50,931 bases of DNA from Candidatus Martarchaeota archaeon (GTDB lineage Archaea > Micrarchaeota > Micrarchaeia > Micrarchaeales > Micrarchaeaceae): contig JAMCZI010000032.1 in assembly GCA_023485545.1 (NCBI GenBank), positions 1 through 50,931 on the forward strand, given 5' to 3'. The notes under the pieces are model-generated. The model was not told where the DNA came from, made no database searches, and worked only from the letters and a program-made list of their open reading frames with translations. This document shows positions 28,145-38,247 of the stretch, piece by piece. Each line of letters begins with the position of its first letter. Position 1 is the stretch's first letter. The translations under genes and the position numbers were made by a program.

Positions 28145-28441
28145 TCAACCCTTGAATTTTGACATCTTTGTAACGTCCATGCTCTCCTCCGCCCTCTGCA
28201 GATACCTGTAGATCGCGACTAATGCTATTATTTCCGACGAGGCTATGCCCCATATGGAAAGAAGCAGCAGGATTATGTTGCCGCTGCCTGAAACCGAGAA
28301 CATCGATACGCCAACAAGCGACGATGCTACCAGGACCACCTCTATTGAGAGCACCATTATTATGAAGTTTCTGCTAGCGGCGACGCCACTGATTCCCATA
28401 GCGAAGAGGGCAAACCCCAGCACCATGAATATTTCTATCAA
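28145..28441 (-). CDS. nuoK: NADH-quinone oxidoreductase subunit K
   Basis: Three-TM protein, NFIIMVLSIEVVLVASSL; position between J and L. Confidence 0.9.
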   Translation of the reverse strand: MIEIFMVLGFALFAMGISGVAASRNFIIMVLSIEVVLVASSLVGVSMFSVSGSGNIILLLLSIWGIASSEIIALVAIYRYLQRAEESMDVTKMSKFKG

Positions 28442-28443
28442 TT

Positions 28444-28932
28444 TTACACCCTCCTCTTTTCACCTGCGCTTTTGAGAAGCAGTATGGAGCCCAGGGCAGA
28501 GCCGAAGAGCAGGATTACCAGAACGTAAAGCAGCTGATATCCGGAGGAGAACTCCGCAGATATCGAAGAAGCAGTTAGCTGCGCGCTTGGAGAGCCTGTG
28601 AAGTATCCGATGTATGGGTATGCAACAAAGGCGAATACCAGTATTGAGAGTATCGAGAATGCGGCAAAGTTGGTGTGCCTCCTTTCGCTCTGGTGATCTG
28701 ATGCAACCCCTACAAACAGGTAGGTTGCGACCCCTCCGACCAGTATGAATAGCTGTATTATTGCGAGAAGCGGCTCCCCAAGAGCCATAAATGCGGCTGA
28801 ATTGACAAGGAACATGATGGCAAGCGCAAGAGCGGAATGCATCACGTCCCTAAACAGGAATATGCCAGTCGCAGAAGCAATCTCTACCACAGCGATTATG
28901 CCGAATATGTATTCGTACATCATAACACTCAT
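28444..28932 (-). CDS. nuoJ: NADH-quinone oxidoreductase subunit J
   Basis: FRDVMHSALALAIMFLVNSAAFMALGEPLLAIIQLFILVGGVATYLF. Confidence 0.92.
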   Translation of the reverse strand: MSVMMYEYIFGIIAVVEIASATGIFLFRDVMHSALALAIMFLVNSAAFMALGEPLLAIIQLFILVGGVATYLFVGVASDHQSERRHTNFAAFSILSILVFAFVAYPYIGYFTGSPSAQLTASSISAEFSSGYQLLYVLVILLFGSALGSILLLKSAGEKRRV

Positions 28933-29291
28933 TCAAGGTCCTCAGGGCGCAGTATGTATTCGCGCCTATCATATCTCTCCGTGTCGTAATTCTTGGTAAG
29001 CACAAGGCACTTTGGGGGGCATACCTCTTCGCACAGCATGCAGAATAGGCACCTCTCGACGTTCACCTCTGGCATCTTTTTGACGCCCTTGTCCGTATCC
29101 ACGTCCACCATGGTTATCGTCTGGTTAGGACATATCCTGAAGCATGCGGCGCAGCTTATGCAGGTGTTCATGTCCAGCTTGTGTATGCCGCGGTAGTTGT
29201 CAGTGAGAGGATCGCGCTCTTCCGGATACTGCAGCGTAGATGGCTTCTCCGCAAGAGCTTTCGTAACCTCTTTTAACGATTTCAGTGGCAT
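28929..29291 (-). CDS. nuoI: NADH-quinone oxidoreductase subunit I (2x 4Fe-4S)
   Basis: CISCAACFRICPNQ and CLFCMLCEEVCPPKCL. Confidence 0.94.
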   Translation of the reverse strand: MPLKSLKEVTKALAEKPSTLQYPEERDPLTDNYRGIHKLDMNTCISCAACFRICPNQTITMVDVDTDKGVKKMPEVNVERCLFCMLCEEVCPPKCLVLTKNYDTERYDRREYILRPEDLE

Positions 29292-29295
29292 CAGA

Positions 29296-30339
29296 TCATC
29301 CTATGAATAATACAAATGTAACCAGCATATTTATTACGGCGAGTGGCATCAGGTATACCCAGCCTGCGCGCAGTATCCTGCCTATTTTCATCCTTACCAT
29401 CGACACCCTTATCAGTATTATGAATACAGTCAGTATCACTACCTTTGCCAGAAGCCAGAATGTCGGCGGCAGGAATGCCGGACCGGACCAGCCTCCAAGG
29501 AAAAGCAGGGAAATTATCATGGTGCCGAAGAACATGCGCGTATAGTCCAGGAATAGCGCTATCGTATAGTATGGCGCGCTGACATCAGTCAGCCACCCTG
29601 CTATCAGTTCGTTGTCCGCCTCGCTCATGTCAAACGGCGGCCTTTCCACTTCTGCAAGCATCACGACGAAGAATACGAATAGGCCTATCGGCATCAGTAT
29701 GCCGTACCACATGCCGCTCTGCGAATTGACTATCGAGAGGAGGCTGTAGCTTCCGGAGAGCATGGCCACTGATGCGACTACGAGTAGCATTGGTATCTCG
29801 TATGCGAGCATCACCATTACAGATCTCTGGGCGCTTATTGAGCCGAATTTGTTGCCGCTCGTCCATCCTATCAGGAACATGAGCATCGGCGCCAGTGACA
29901 GTATCGCAAAAACAGCTATGAGGCCGAAGCTGCCCCCGATTCCAAACGTGGTGGAATTGAACGGCAGAAACGCAAATATCAGGAAGAAAAGCGCGTAGGT
30001 TATCGGCAGCAAGAGGAAGAAAAGTGGCTTGTCCGCATTGTCGGGGCTTATGTGCTCCTTTGACAGGAGCTTGAGAACATCAGCCATGTTCTGCAGCATT
30101 CCAAACTTCCCCACATATGTGGGGCCGTGGCGGGAGTGTATGCGCCCCATTATCTTCCTTTCGCCCCATCCAAAAAGATACACGTACAAAGTTATGGATA
30201 TTGCTAACGCTATTGAGAATACTATCAGTGCAAGTATTACAGAAAGCACTGACACCTGCGAAGAGGAGCCTATAGCTGAAGCGATTGGCGAAAATATGTG
30301 CGAGTACAGGTAGCCAACTGCTGCAGAGGGGATCTCCAT
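29296..30339 (-). CDS. nuoH: NADH-quinone oxidoreductase subunit H
   Basis: GERKIMGRIHSRHGPTYVGKFGMLQNMADVLKLLSKE; AEVERPPFDMSEADNELIAGW. Confidence 0.96.
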   Translation of the reverse strand: MEIPSAAVGYLYSHIFSPIASAIGSSSQVSVLSVILALIVFSIALAISITLYVYLFGWGERKIMGRIHSRHGPTYVGKFGMLQNMADVLKLLSKEHISPDNADKPLFFLLLPITYALFFLIFAFLPFNSTTFGIGGSFGLIAVFAILSLAPMLMFLIGWTSGNKFGSISAQRSVMVMLAYEIPMLLVVASVAMLSGSYSLLSIVNSQSGMWYGILMPIGLFVFFVVMLAEVERPPFDMSEADNELIAGWLTDVSAPYYTIALFLDYTRMFFGTMIISLLFLGGWSGPAFLPPTFWLLAKVVILTVFIILIRVSMVRMKIGRILRAGWVYLMPLAVINMLVTFVLFIG

Positions 30340-30402
30340 CTAATCGCTTTCTTATTGTATGTTTATATATTTTGCTTCGAAAATGTCGTATGCGATGATG
30401 AC

Positions 30403-30663
30403 ATGCCGGTTCAGTCAGTGGAGGAAATACTGAAATCAGGCAGGGTCAAGATCAGGGTGCTTAGAACTGGGATGTTCCAGATGCAGACGTTCGTAGTCAA
30501 GGACGTAAAGTTCGGAAGCGGCGCTTTTTATGAGCTTTTTTTGGACAAGGTTGTCGAACTCCCGGAGCTTGAGCGCGTGGCGAATGAGATTGGCATGCCG
30601 GTGGAGGCGAGCAATGGAAGGGTATTCCCTAAAGGCAAGGCTGCGAAGGACTTCCTTAGGTGA
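30403..30663 (+). CDS. Hypothetical small protein
   Basis: ORF with ATG 30403 and TATA-like upstream (tttatatatttt). Confidence 0.7.
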   Translation: MPVQSVEEILKSGRVKIRVLRTGMFQMQTFVVKDVKFGSGAFYELFLDKVVELPELERVANEIGMPVEASNGRVFPKGKAAKDFLR

Positions 30664-30668
30664 AACGC

Positions 30669-32327
30669 TCAGCCTAGTTCCGAAAGCTTCAGGTATCCTG
30701 TAGCGATGTGCACCTTGCCGTTTATGCTGTAGTTTAGGGCAATTGTGTAATTTGACACTATTGCAAAGCTGCTCACTGCGCCGTATGTGCACGTAACGTT
30801 GTATACTCCTGATTCACCTGGCTTTAGCGATGAGTTTATCTGCTGGGGCGGTGACTCAGACTGCAGGTAGCAGGCCGCCGAATTCAGGTGTATCGTGCTG
30901 TTCATTTTATTTGTTAGATTGAGCTCTGCCGAAGATGCAGTAGCGTTTTTTACGCTGCATGAAATGCTCGTATTGTAAAAGCCGCATGAGTCGGAGAATG
31001 CACTAGTCCATGTATACTTCGGGCCAGATATGTTCAGGTGCTCCAGTAGCGAAACACCGTTGCTATAAGCCCCTGAGGTTTCCTTAACTGGGACTATTGA
31101 GTATATGGATGCGGTGTAGTTTGGCGTTGAGAGCCTTGAATCAACAAGGCTGAAGTTTGAGAATGACGAATTGAATGATATGCCGTATATCGTGCATATT
31201 GTATTGTTGTTGTCAAGAAGGCCGGAGCAAACGTAGCTGCCGTTTGCGTAGTTGTGGGTCTTTGATAGCATGCTCAGGAAAAGGCCGTAGTTGTTTATGA
31301 ATATGTTGCCTATGCCGAGTGTGGTTGCATTGCGGAAGATTATGCCGCCTATATCAGAATGGTCCTGATAGACGAATTCTGAAGAGGCATTTGACAGGTA
31401 TCTGCTTGAGTTTATCGCCGATATTATTGATTCTGATGAGTTCAGGCTTGGCTTTGTCGAGACGAATGAGGTGCACTGCTCAGAGCCGTTTGAGATTGCG
31501 TACACGAGCTTTGTCCAACCGCCGCTGAAAAAGATGCATGCTGACACATCACCCTTGGTCAGGTAATCGAATTTAGGCGAGATGTTAATGGGCTCGGGCT
31601 GGGGAGCATAGCCGAGGCCCTCCATCACGCTCGATATGTATGCGGGGCCTATGCCACGAATCCATGCCTGCCCTACCGTGAGGCTCTTGTTTGAGGAATA
31701 TGCTCCATCAAATGATTCTATGCCGCCCAGCTTTGAAAGCACTTGCTCTATGGCTCCTGTCTTGTTCTGGAGGACTGTCTGCTCCTGTCCTATGTCGTAT
31801 TGCGACAGCAGCGTCGGAACCACGCTGACTCCGTAAGAGCTGAGAGCTATGGATTTAGTATAGCCATTTGTGAGACTTGGAATGTAATCCATCACCAGCG
31901 GCGCTTCTGGTGGCAAAACGGTCACCTTCTTTGTGACAGTTGTCACGCTTGAGCTGGATAGGTTCAGTATCCTTCCAGGATTCGCTATGACCGAAAATGA
32001 ATAATTGCCAGGGCCAGGATAGACATAAGTAAAGTTAAGCTCTGCTACCTTGTGCGTAGGTATCGTTATGCGGTACAGCTTCTTCGACGTACCGTTCACA
32101 TACACGTTGAGTACCATGTCCTTTATCAGCTTCTCGCCAGTGTTGTTGATTGCCAGGCGTATATAGGATACGTTGTATGGGTATATGCCTGTGGAATTGG
32201 TCACATTCATGTGCACCACCACAGCAGCATACGCGTTGAGAAGCGTGAAATATATTGCGGTGTACACCGCCACTACTACGAAAATCGCTATTATGCCATA
32301 CGCTATCGTGTTCTTCCCTACGATTAT
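30669..32327 (-). CDS. Large membrane-anchored surface protein; likely AUA start
   Basis: (M)IVGKNTIAYGIIAIFVVVAVYTAIYF signal anchor; many N-x-S/T sequons; GGTGA-ttct-ATA. Confidence 0.8.
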   Translation of the reverse strand: MIVGKNTIAYGIIAIFVVVAVYTAIYFTLLNAYAAVVVHMNVTNSTGIYPYNVSYIRLAINNTGEKLIKDMVLNVYVNGTSKKLYRITIPTHKVAELNFTYVYPGPGNYSFSVIANPGRILNLSSSSVTTVTKKVTVLPPEAPLVMDYIPSLTNGYTKSIALSSYGVSVVPTLLSQYDIGQEQTVLQNKTGAIEQVLSKLGGIESFDGAYSSNKSLTVGQAWIRGIGPAYISSVMEGLGYAPQPEPINISPKFDYLTKGDVSACIFFSGGWTKLVYAISNGSEQCTSFVSTKPSLNSSESIISAINSSRYLSNASSEFVYQDHSDIGGIIFRNATTLGIGNIFINNYGLFLSMLSKTHNYANGSYVCSGLLDNNNTICTIYGISFNSSFSNFSLVDSRLSTPNYTASIYSIVPVKETSGAYSNGVSLLEHLNISGPKYTWTSAFSDSCGFYNTSISCSVKNATASSAELNLTNKMNSTIHLNSAACYLQSESPPQQINSSLKPGESGVYNVTCTYGAVSSFAIVSNYTIALNYSINGKVHIATGYLKLSELG

Positions 32328-32331
32328 AGAA

Positions 32332-32793
32332 TCACCTTGTCTTGAATTCCTTGAGGACTGTCTTGAGCTTGTCCTTTATAGGGGATACTTCAGAATCGAA
32401 GTAAAAATCCACCCATGCTGCTTCGTCGTACTTCTCGCCGTTTTCTGGTACCATCATGAAATACTTGCCCTTCAAATTCCCCAATATGCCGGCATTCTTC
32501 AACCTCAGTAGGTGGTACCTCAAGGTCTTCTCATTTATGTGGCCCCAGTTTGTATTTATGTATTCCGAAAGTTCCTGCACAGACGGATCCTGCTTCTTCT
32601 TGAACTGAAAATTGAATATGCCATCAAGAACGTATAGCGCCTGGATTCTGGATTCCCCCGGATTTATTATGCCAAGGGACAGGGCGAGCCATCTTACCAT
32701 TGACCTCCTTGTCTCCAGCACTTCCCTTGATAGCCTTAGCTTCCTGAGCGTGAGTTCCTTTTCTATGAACTTGGATTCGTTGATTTCTGCCAT
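32332..32793 (-). CDS. Predicted winged-helix-like regulatory protein
   Basis: INTNWGHINEKTLRYHLLRLKNAGILGNLKGKYFMMVP resembles wHTH. Confidence 0.65.
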   Translation of the reverse strand: MAEINESKFIEKELTLRKLRLSREVLETRRSMVRWLALSLGIINPGESRIQALYVLDGIFNFQFKKKQDPSVQELSEYINTNWGHINEKTLRYHLLRLKNAGILGNLKGKYFMMVPENGEKYDEAAWVDFYFDSEVSPIKDKLKTVLKEFKTR

Positions 32794-33010
32794 ATGCGCA
32801 CTCCTATTTGCCTGCAGCAACTCTTGCGCGACCGTGTTCTGCGAAGATACGCTTGTGCAAGACGTATCTATTGTTGTATTTCATATTTTTATGCATTATT
32901 GATTGCATGGCGGATTTCAGTGCGAGTCAAAAGCTTGAAACATTTTAATATGCGTATCTTGATAGTATTAGGCTTGATAGAAGCAGGGTTTCATACAATA
33001 GGGGAGGATT

Positions 33011-33370
33011 ATGGGCGACGTGAAAGTTAACATAAACTTTAATCCGGAGAGGATAGATGCGGGAAAGCGCGGGGAGGGCGAGGTGTTGATTGGACTTTCG
33101 AATGCTAGCAAGGACAAACTGTTCTGGTGCGAATGCGATGTACGCATAGACTCGCAATTTTCGCTGGCTATGGACAGGGACCTTAACGAGGGGAGAACGC
33201 GCATAGGGATAATAAAACCAGGGGGCTCCGCAAGCAAGCGCGTAAGGTTTTATACCAAACAGGGAAGCTACCCCGGAAAGTACAAAGTATCGGTCACCAT
33301 GTACGCCTATGATGAGGACGGTGCGATAGCGGAGCGCAGCGACATAGATACCGAGCTGGAGTGCAGGTAG
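33011..33370 (+). CDS. Hypothetical beta-sandwich-like protein
   Basis: ORF; alternating beta pattern. Confidence 0.65.
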   Translation: MGDVKVNINFNPERIDAGKRGEGEVLIGLSNASKDKLFWCECDVRIDSQFSLAMDRDLNEGRTRIGIIKPGGSASKRVRFYTKQGSYPGKYKVSVTMYAYDEDGAIAERSDIDTELECR

Positions 33371-34693
33371 CTACTCCTTTTGAAGCCTTATAATGCTGGT
33401 GCTCCAAATTCCGGGAGCAATAAGGCTAAGTACTGCCTCTATATATTCAGCATAGGACCATTCGAGCTCTTTTATAGTTTCGCCGTTGTTCCGCTCTAGA
33501 TCGCGAAGGCCAGCTTCATGGTTAGGGCTTTCTGGCTCCACCAGGACCTGCTCGGGCATGGAGTCGAAGTGATGCTCTAGCACGTGGGCTATCTTCCTCT
33601 CTGCGGCTGCTGAATTCCCGTTCCTTGCAAGATAGCTTGCACATTCCAATCCGAGAAGCAACCATCTTCCTCCTGTGAAATAAATGTCTCCAGGATATCT
33701 TGTTGGGAGTTCGTTGTTCCCAAAACGCCGCGAAATTATCTCTTCTATAGTTCTGCGCTCTATTTCGGGCCCGAGTTCGCCTTCAAGGAAGCGGCTGAAT
33801 ATGAAAAGCTCCGAAGAATCGACACCCGCAGCTGCAGATGCGCGCTGCTCATGTCCATGGGCGTATCTCATAAGCACGTTGTCTACGACGAAAGTATCCT
33901 TAAGTATCTGTATCGGGTCCTTGTCATGATACTGGTAGAATGTCTTCATTACGTCTTCGGGCTTTATGTTGGCGATGCCCTGCGATGCAAAGTACTCCAA
34001 GGCCTTCAGACCGGAATATATGCATGCGTAATCGTACGAGTGACGCTTGTCAAGATCCATTTCCCATGCGTTCGAGCTTTTCAAATCGTAAATTTTCGAC
34101 AGGTATTTTACAAGCTCGTTTGAATACCTGTTCAGCAGCAAGTTTGCGCTACGCGGCAGTTTCCCGAACATCTGGTATTCCTGCTTCAGCGCGAGTATTG
34201 TCAGGGGTATGGAATCGAACTGGCGTAGCCAACTGTCGCCGTAAGTTGTCTCGTTGGTATCTACCACTGGGAAGTCCCTTCCGTTAGAGGTAAAACGCTT
34301 GTCGCACAGCATCCCGTTCTCGTCCAGCCTGGCAGGAATATGGAAGCGGAGGTTGTAGAAATCAGGATCGCTGGAGAGCTTGTGGTTTGATTCGCCTATG
34401 GCTCCGATCCTAACCAGTATATTGCGGGAATTGAAGCCGTTGATTCTGTCAGCCGCCTCAAATGCCTCTTCCCCTTTTGAGAACATCTGCGTGCGGCGCG
34501 AGACGGAAGAATACCGCAGCAGCGCCATCGAAACAAAACTAGAATCCCTGAACCAGTGAGGGTAATACCAAGGATACCTCCTTGATGCAGACATAAATCC
34601 GTTCTCTTTTACTCCGGAGATTAGGTGCTCGACCGAGCGCTCTACACTTTCTGTAAGACTATTCGTGTAGTCTTTGGTGTAGGATAGGACCAT
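33371..34693 (-). CDS. GH15-like glycoside hydrolase (glucoamylase family)
   Basis: RRYPWYYPHWFRDSSFVSMALLRYS; GDIYFTGGRWLLLGLECASYLAR; ATG at 34693 preferred. Confidence 0.8.
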   Translation of the reverse strand: MVLSYTKDYTNSLTESVERSVEHLISGVKENGFMSASRRYPWYYPHWFRDSSFVSMALLRYSSVSRRTQMFSKGEEAFEAADRINGFNSRNILVRIGAIGESNHKLSSDPDFYNLRFHIPARLDENGMLCDKRFTSNGRDFPVVDTNETTYGDSWLRQFDSIPLTILALKQEYQMFGKLPRSANLLLNRYSNELVKYLSKIYDLKSSNAWEMDLDKRHSYDYACIYSGLKALEYFASQGIANIKPEDVMKTFYQYHDKDPIQILKDTFVVDNVLMRYAHGHEQRASAAAGVDSSELFIFSRFLEGELGPEIERRTIEEIISRRFGNNELPTRYPGDIYFTGGRWLLLGLECASYLARNGNSAAAERKIAHVLEHHFDSMPEQVLVEPESPNHEAGLRDLERNNGETIKELEWSYAEYIEAVLSLIAPGIWSTSIIRLQKE

Positions 34694-34768
34694 CGTGACT
34701 GACCCGAAACATATAATAAAAAAAAGATTTATATTCATTTGTCTGTTTTCAGATTGTAAGGTTTTGTA

Positions 34769-35293
34769 ATGGGAGGCACAACCTGGCTTGAAGCGCAGGC
34801 TTTTTTGATAAAGATTAAGGACGAGATGCTAGCACGGGCGCTTGACACGCTTGACATGGAAGTTAAGGCAGGCAGGGCTGCAATAAACGGCAGGCTGGTT
34901 ACTGCGGTGGAGCAGAACGATTCTGAGACGAAGATGTTCGTACTGGATAACATAGTTGGCAACGCTGACGCGATAATACACAGGCATTCACAGAGCATAG
35001 AGGAGCTTGAGAGCTCAGGCAGCCTTGACAGTAAAACGGTTGAGAGGATTGAGGAGTTGAAGAGATTTCTTCTTGCTGTAGGAAAGATGAAGATGCTGTA
35101 CGACTATTCTGTAGAACTCGGTAGTTGGGCGTCCGAATTGCAGGCGGATACACCAGGGAACAACGTCGATAGCATGCTACTGCACGGGATTACCGATTAC
35201 AGGAAGGAGATACTTGAATTCGTAAGAAAAAATCCAGGGGACGCATTTGACGATATTGAGATAGGAATAATGGTGTCTATTCTCGGAGGATGA
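34769..35293 (+). CDS. Hypothetical helical protein
   Basis: ORF, largely helical. Confidence 0.65.
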   Translation: MGGTTWLEAQAFLIKIKDEMLARALDTLDMEVKAGRAAINGRLVTAVEQNDSETKMFVLDNIVGNADAIIHRHSQSIEELESSGSLDSKTVERIEELKRFLLAVGKMKMLYDYSVELGSWASELQADTPGNNVDSMLLHGITDYRKEILEFVRKNPGDAFDDIEIGIMVSILGG

Positions 35294-35344
35294 ATGCAAA
35301 CAAATATTATATGTTTATGTTGAATTTGTAGGTAGCGTGATTTC

Positions 35345-35869
35345 ATGAAACTTGGAGCCGGAAAGGATGCACCAGAGAAGGTGAACTCTTTCATAGAGAT
35401 ACCTATGGGCAGCAACATAAAATATGAGCTTGATGAGGAGTCGGAAGTGCTGAAGGTTGACAGGGTGCTCTTCACATCAATGGTCTATCCGTTCAACTAC
35501 GGATTCATACCTGGAAGCTGGGGAGAGGACAATGACCCGCTTGACATACTAGTCATATCAAACCAGCCATTCGCACCAGGAACATATATCGTTTCGAGGC
35601 CGATAGGCGTGGCCCACATGGAAGACGAAAACGGCAAGGACGAGAAGGTGATTTCTGTACCTGTTGAGAAGGTGGACCCGTATTTCTCGAAGATAAGGGA
35701 CATCTCTGACCTAGACGAAAGCGTGAGGAAGAAGATAATACATTTCTTTGAGCATTACAAGGAGCTAGAATCTGGAAAATGGGTCAAGATAACGGATTTT
35801 GGCAATGCTGAAGAAGCCAAAGACAAGATAAGGAAGGCAATACAGCGCGAAAAAGATAGAGAGCAATAG
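35345..35869 (+). CDS. ppa: Inorganic pyrophosphatase
   Basis: [18 protein letters not shown]...[24 protein letters not shown]. Confidence 0.96.
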   Translation: MKLGAGKDAPEKVNSFIEIPMGSNIKYELDEESEVLKVDRVLFTSMVYPFNYGFIPGSWGEDNDPLDILVISNQPFAPGTYIVSRPIGVAHMEDENGKDEKVISVPVEKVDPYFSKIRDISDLDESVRKKIIHFFEHYKELESGKWVKITDFGNAEEAKDKIRKAIQREKDREQ

Positions 35870-35877
35870 GTGTCCTA

Positions 35878-36540
35878 ATGGGATTCATGAAAAACATAAA
35901 TCTTGGGTGGAAGGTGTATTTCCATCCTTCATTCTTGGCTAAGTCGAAGATGAGCGTTGGTGACGCCCTCAAATTCTATTACCAGAATACAATCGTACCC
36001 GCAATAATATTCATCATAATAGGGGCAGCTATGATTTCGTTGGGGATATCGTCATACGGCAGCACGATATTCGGAGGCAACGCCGCTTTCCTGGCTGGGA
36101 TAGGGGCCGTAGCTATTGTGCTTGGACTTGTATATTTTTGGGTTCTTGTGCCTATAAGCATATTCATAAACGCATTCATATACCAGTTGGTGGGGTACAA
36201 CCTGCTCAAGATATTCGACAAGAATTATGATAGAAGTTTTGCTGCGGTAATGTTTGCAGAGCTTCCAATGATGCTGCTGTACTGGGTTGTTGCCATACCT
36301 ATAGTTGGAATAGCAGCGCTTGTTGTTCTTTCGGTTTGGAGTATGGTTGTACTAATAGTTTCGCTTGCTGCGCAGCACAAAGTGAAGAGGACTGACGCAG
36401 TAGTGGCAATACTTGCAGCAATGCTGCTTGTGTTTGCACTGACAGCAGTAATTTTTGCATTTACGTACATTTTCGCTTCTGCGGCTTTGCTTTCAAGGGC
36501 CGGAGTAGGTGCAGGAAGCTTTACTATGCCGTACCAGTGA
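35878..36540 (+). CDS. Yip1-domain membrane protein
   Basis: Five-TM-like protein with Yip1-like layout; GGTGT-N4-ATG. Confidence 0.7.
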   Translation: MGFMKNINLGWKVYFHPSFLAKSKMSVGDALKFYYQNTIVPAIIFIIIGAAMISLGISSYGSTIFGGNAAFLAGIGAVAIVLGLVYFWVLVPISIFINAFIYQLVGYNLLKIFDKNYDRSFAAVMFAELPMMLLYWVVAIPIVGIAALVVLSVWSMVVLIVSLAAQHKVKRTDAVVAILAAMLLVFALTAVIFAFTYIFASAALLSRAGVGAGSFTMPYQ

Positions 36541-36570
36541 TTGATCAGTACACAACAAATAGGTAAGCAG

Positions 36571-37218
36571 ATGAGACTTGCAGATGCGACAACGCTTTTC
36601 AGGACCGCGCTGATATTCCTTGTCGCATATCTAGTGCTGATAAAGTTCCCCGGATACGTCACAGTGGCGATAATAGCGATAGCTATGCTTCTTGACGCAG
36701 TAGACGGCTATTTTGCAGTTTGGGAAGTCAGCAAAGGCAAGGTTGGCTTCGTGAGGTACATAAATGGTGCTGCCCTTGGGAACAAGGAAGCAAGGGAGGA
36801 GATACACAGGTACAAGCTTGAGGTTTCAAAGGTCTCGAAGTTCGGTGCTAGGATAGACATAGCGGGGGACAGGGTAGCAGAGTACGTGCTGTGGATACTT
36901 TTCACATACCTGCACCTGATACCGCTGATAATATTGCTGCTTGTTGTCGTTAGGCATTCATTCGCAGATGCGTTCATGGGGGCGAAGGGCACATCTTCGA
37001 AGATGAAATCAAAGTTTGCAAACGTAGTCTACAAATCGAACGCGAGCCGTGGTGCAATAAACATAGTTAAGTTCCTGACGTTCAGCTATCTTGTGCTTGA
37101 GTTCGTCTACAGCTATCCTGTGGTCATAGGCTACGCTTTGGTAGGCATATTGTTCGCGTTCATAATGTTGCGCGGTGCGGCGGAGATATACGAAAGTGTG
37201 CTGAACGATAAGGATTGA
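36571..37218 (+). CDS. CDP-alcohol phosphatidyltransferase-like protein with interrupted signature
   Basis: LDAVDGYFA ... GARIDIAGDR (DGxxA...GxxxDxxxD); GGTAA-N4-ATG. Confidence 0.75.
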   Translation: MRLADATTLFRTALIFLVAYLVLIKFPGYVTVAIIAIAMLLDAVDGYFAVWEVSKGKVGFVRYINGAALGNKEAREEIHRYKLEVSKVSKFGARIDIAGDRVAEYVLWILFTYLHLIPLIILLLVVVRHSFADAFMGAKGTSSKMKSKFANVVYKSNASRGAINIVKFLTFSYLVLEFVYSYPVVIGYALVGILFAFIMLRGAAEIYESVLNDKD

Positions 37219-37223
37219 GATTA

Positions 37224-38132
37224 TCACTTTTCAAGATAAGGCCTGCATACTTCAGCGAGAATACCTGAGAGTTCAGGAGAATCGTTTGGCATCTCCGGCC
37301 GCAGATAGCCCTTGCCAAGCTTTGAGCAGTATTCCTTGGTCTCGATGTCAAGATCGTACAGCACTTCAAGATTGTCGGACACGTATCCTATTGGAGCGAA
37401 TGCAAAGGAGTCACATTCGGACTTGTGCTCCTCCAGCTTGGATGCAATATCTGGGCCAAGCCACCCGTCTCTTCCGGCGCCGCTCTGGAACGCGAAATCG
37501 TACTTCTTTATTCCGCAAGCACGGACTATTGACTCTACAGTCTCCGTCAGCTGGGCCTGGTATGGATCACCAGGTGACATGGCAGCTTTCGGTAGGCTGT
37601 GAGCAGTGAAAATTACAAACGTGTCATCACTTTCGCCAGCAGTGCATTTTGATATCCTAGAAGCCCACATCTCCGCAAATCCAGGGGCATCATACCACTT
37701 TCCCACCATCTCAACTTTGGCATGGCCTTCCAGCGCAGAGACAAGCGGATCCATGTATCCGGGTATGCTAACAGAAGAGTACTGAGGGGAGAGAGCTATC
37801 CCTATGACCTCTGTTATGTTGCCGAAAGAACGTATCCTTTTCGCAGATTCGGCGATCTTTGGATATGCATGCTTCATCCCTACGAAGACACGTATGTCCT
37901 CGCCGTATTCCATGAATAGTGCGTGTTCAAATGACAGGGCCTGTTTCTCCGTAACGGCCTTTATTGGCGAAATTCCTCCTATGGCTGCGTACCTTTTCTT
38001 TAGTGCAAGAATCTCATCATCCGATGGCTTGGAGCCGTGCTTTATGTCGGCCAAGTATGCCCCTGCGTCATCCAGGCTGCTTGGCGATCCGTAAGCCATC
38101 AGCATCACCGCGGTGTCTTTGAGCATGCGCAT
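37224..38132 (-). CDS. hemH: Ferrochelatase family protein
   Basis: VMLMAYGSPSSLDD; VIFTAHSLPKAAMSPGDPYQAQLTET; FAPIGYVSDNLEVLYDLD. Confidence 0.93.
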   Translation of the reverse strand: MRMLKDTAVMLMAYGSPSSLDDAGAYLADIKHGSKPSDDEILALKKRYAAIGGISPIKAVTEKQALSFEHALFMEYGEDIRVFVGMKHAYPKIAESAKRIRSFGNITEVIGIALSPQYSSVSIPGYMDPLVSALEGHAKVEMVGKWYDAPGFAEMWASRISKCTAGESDDTFVIFTAHSLPKAAMSPGDPYQAQLTETVESIVRACGIKKYDFAFQSGAGRDGWLGPDIASKLEEHKSECDSFAFAPIGYVSDNLEVLYDLDIETKEYCSKLGKGYLRPEMPNDSPELSGILAEVCRPYLEK

Positions 38133-38247
38133 GATTTATACTTGGCTGAAACACCCTAAATATTTATCCGTTAACATGAAGGCATTTCAAGGTAAAAGTT
38201 TTCTGCACATATGCTTTATATCTTCTATGAGTAATTTCACTGATATT

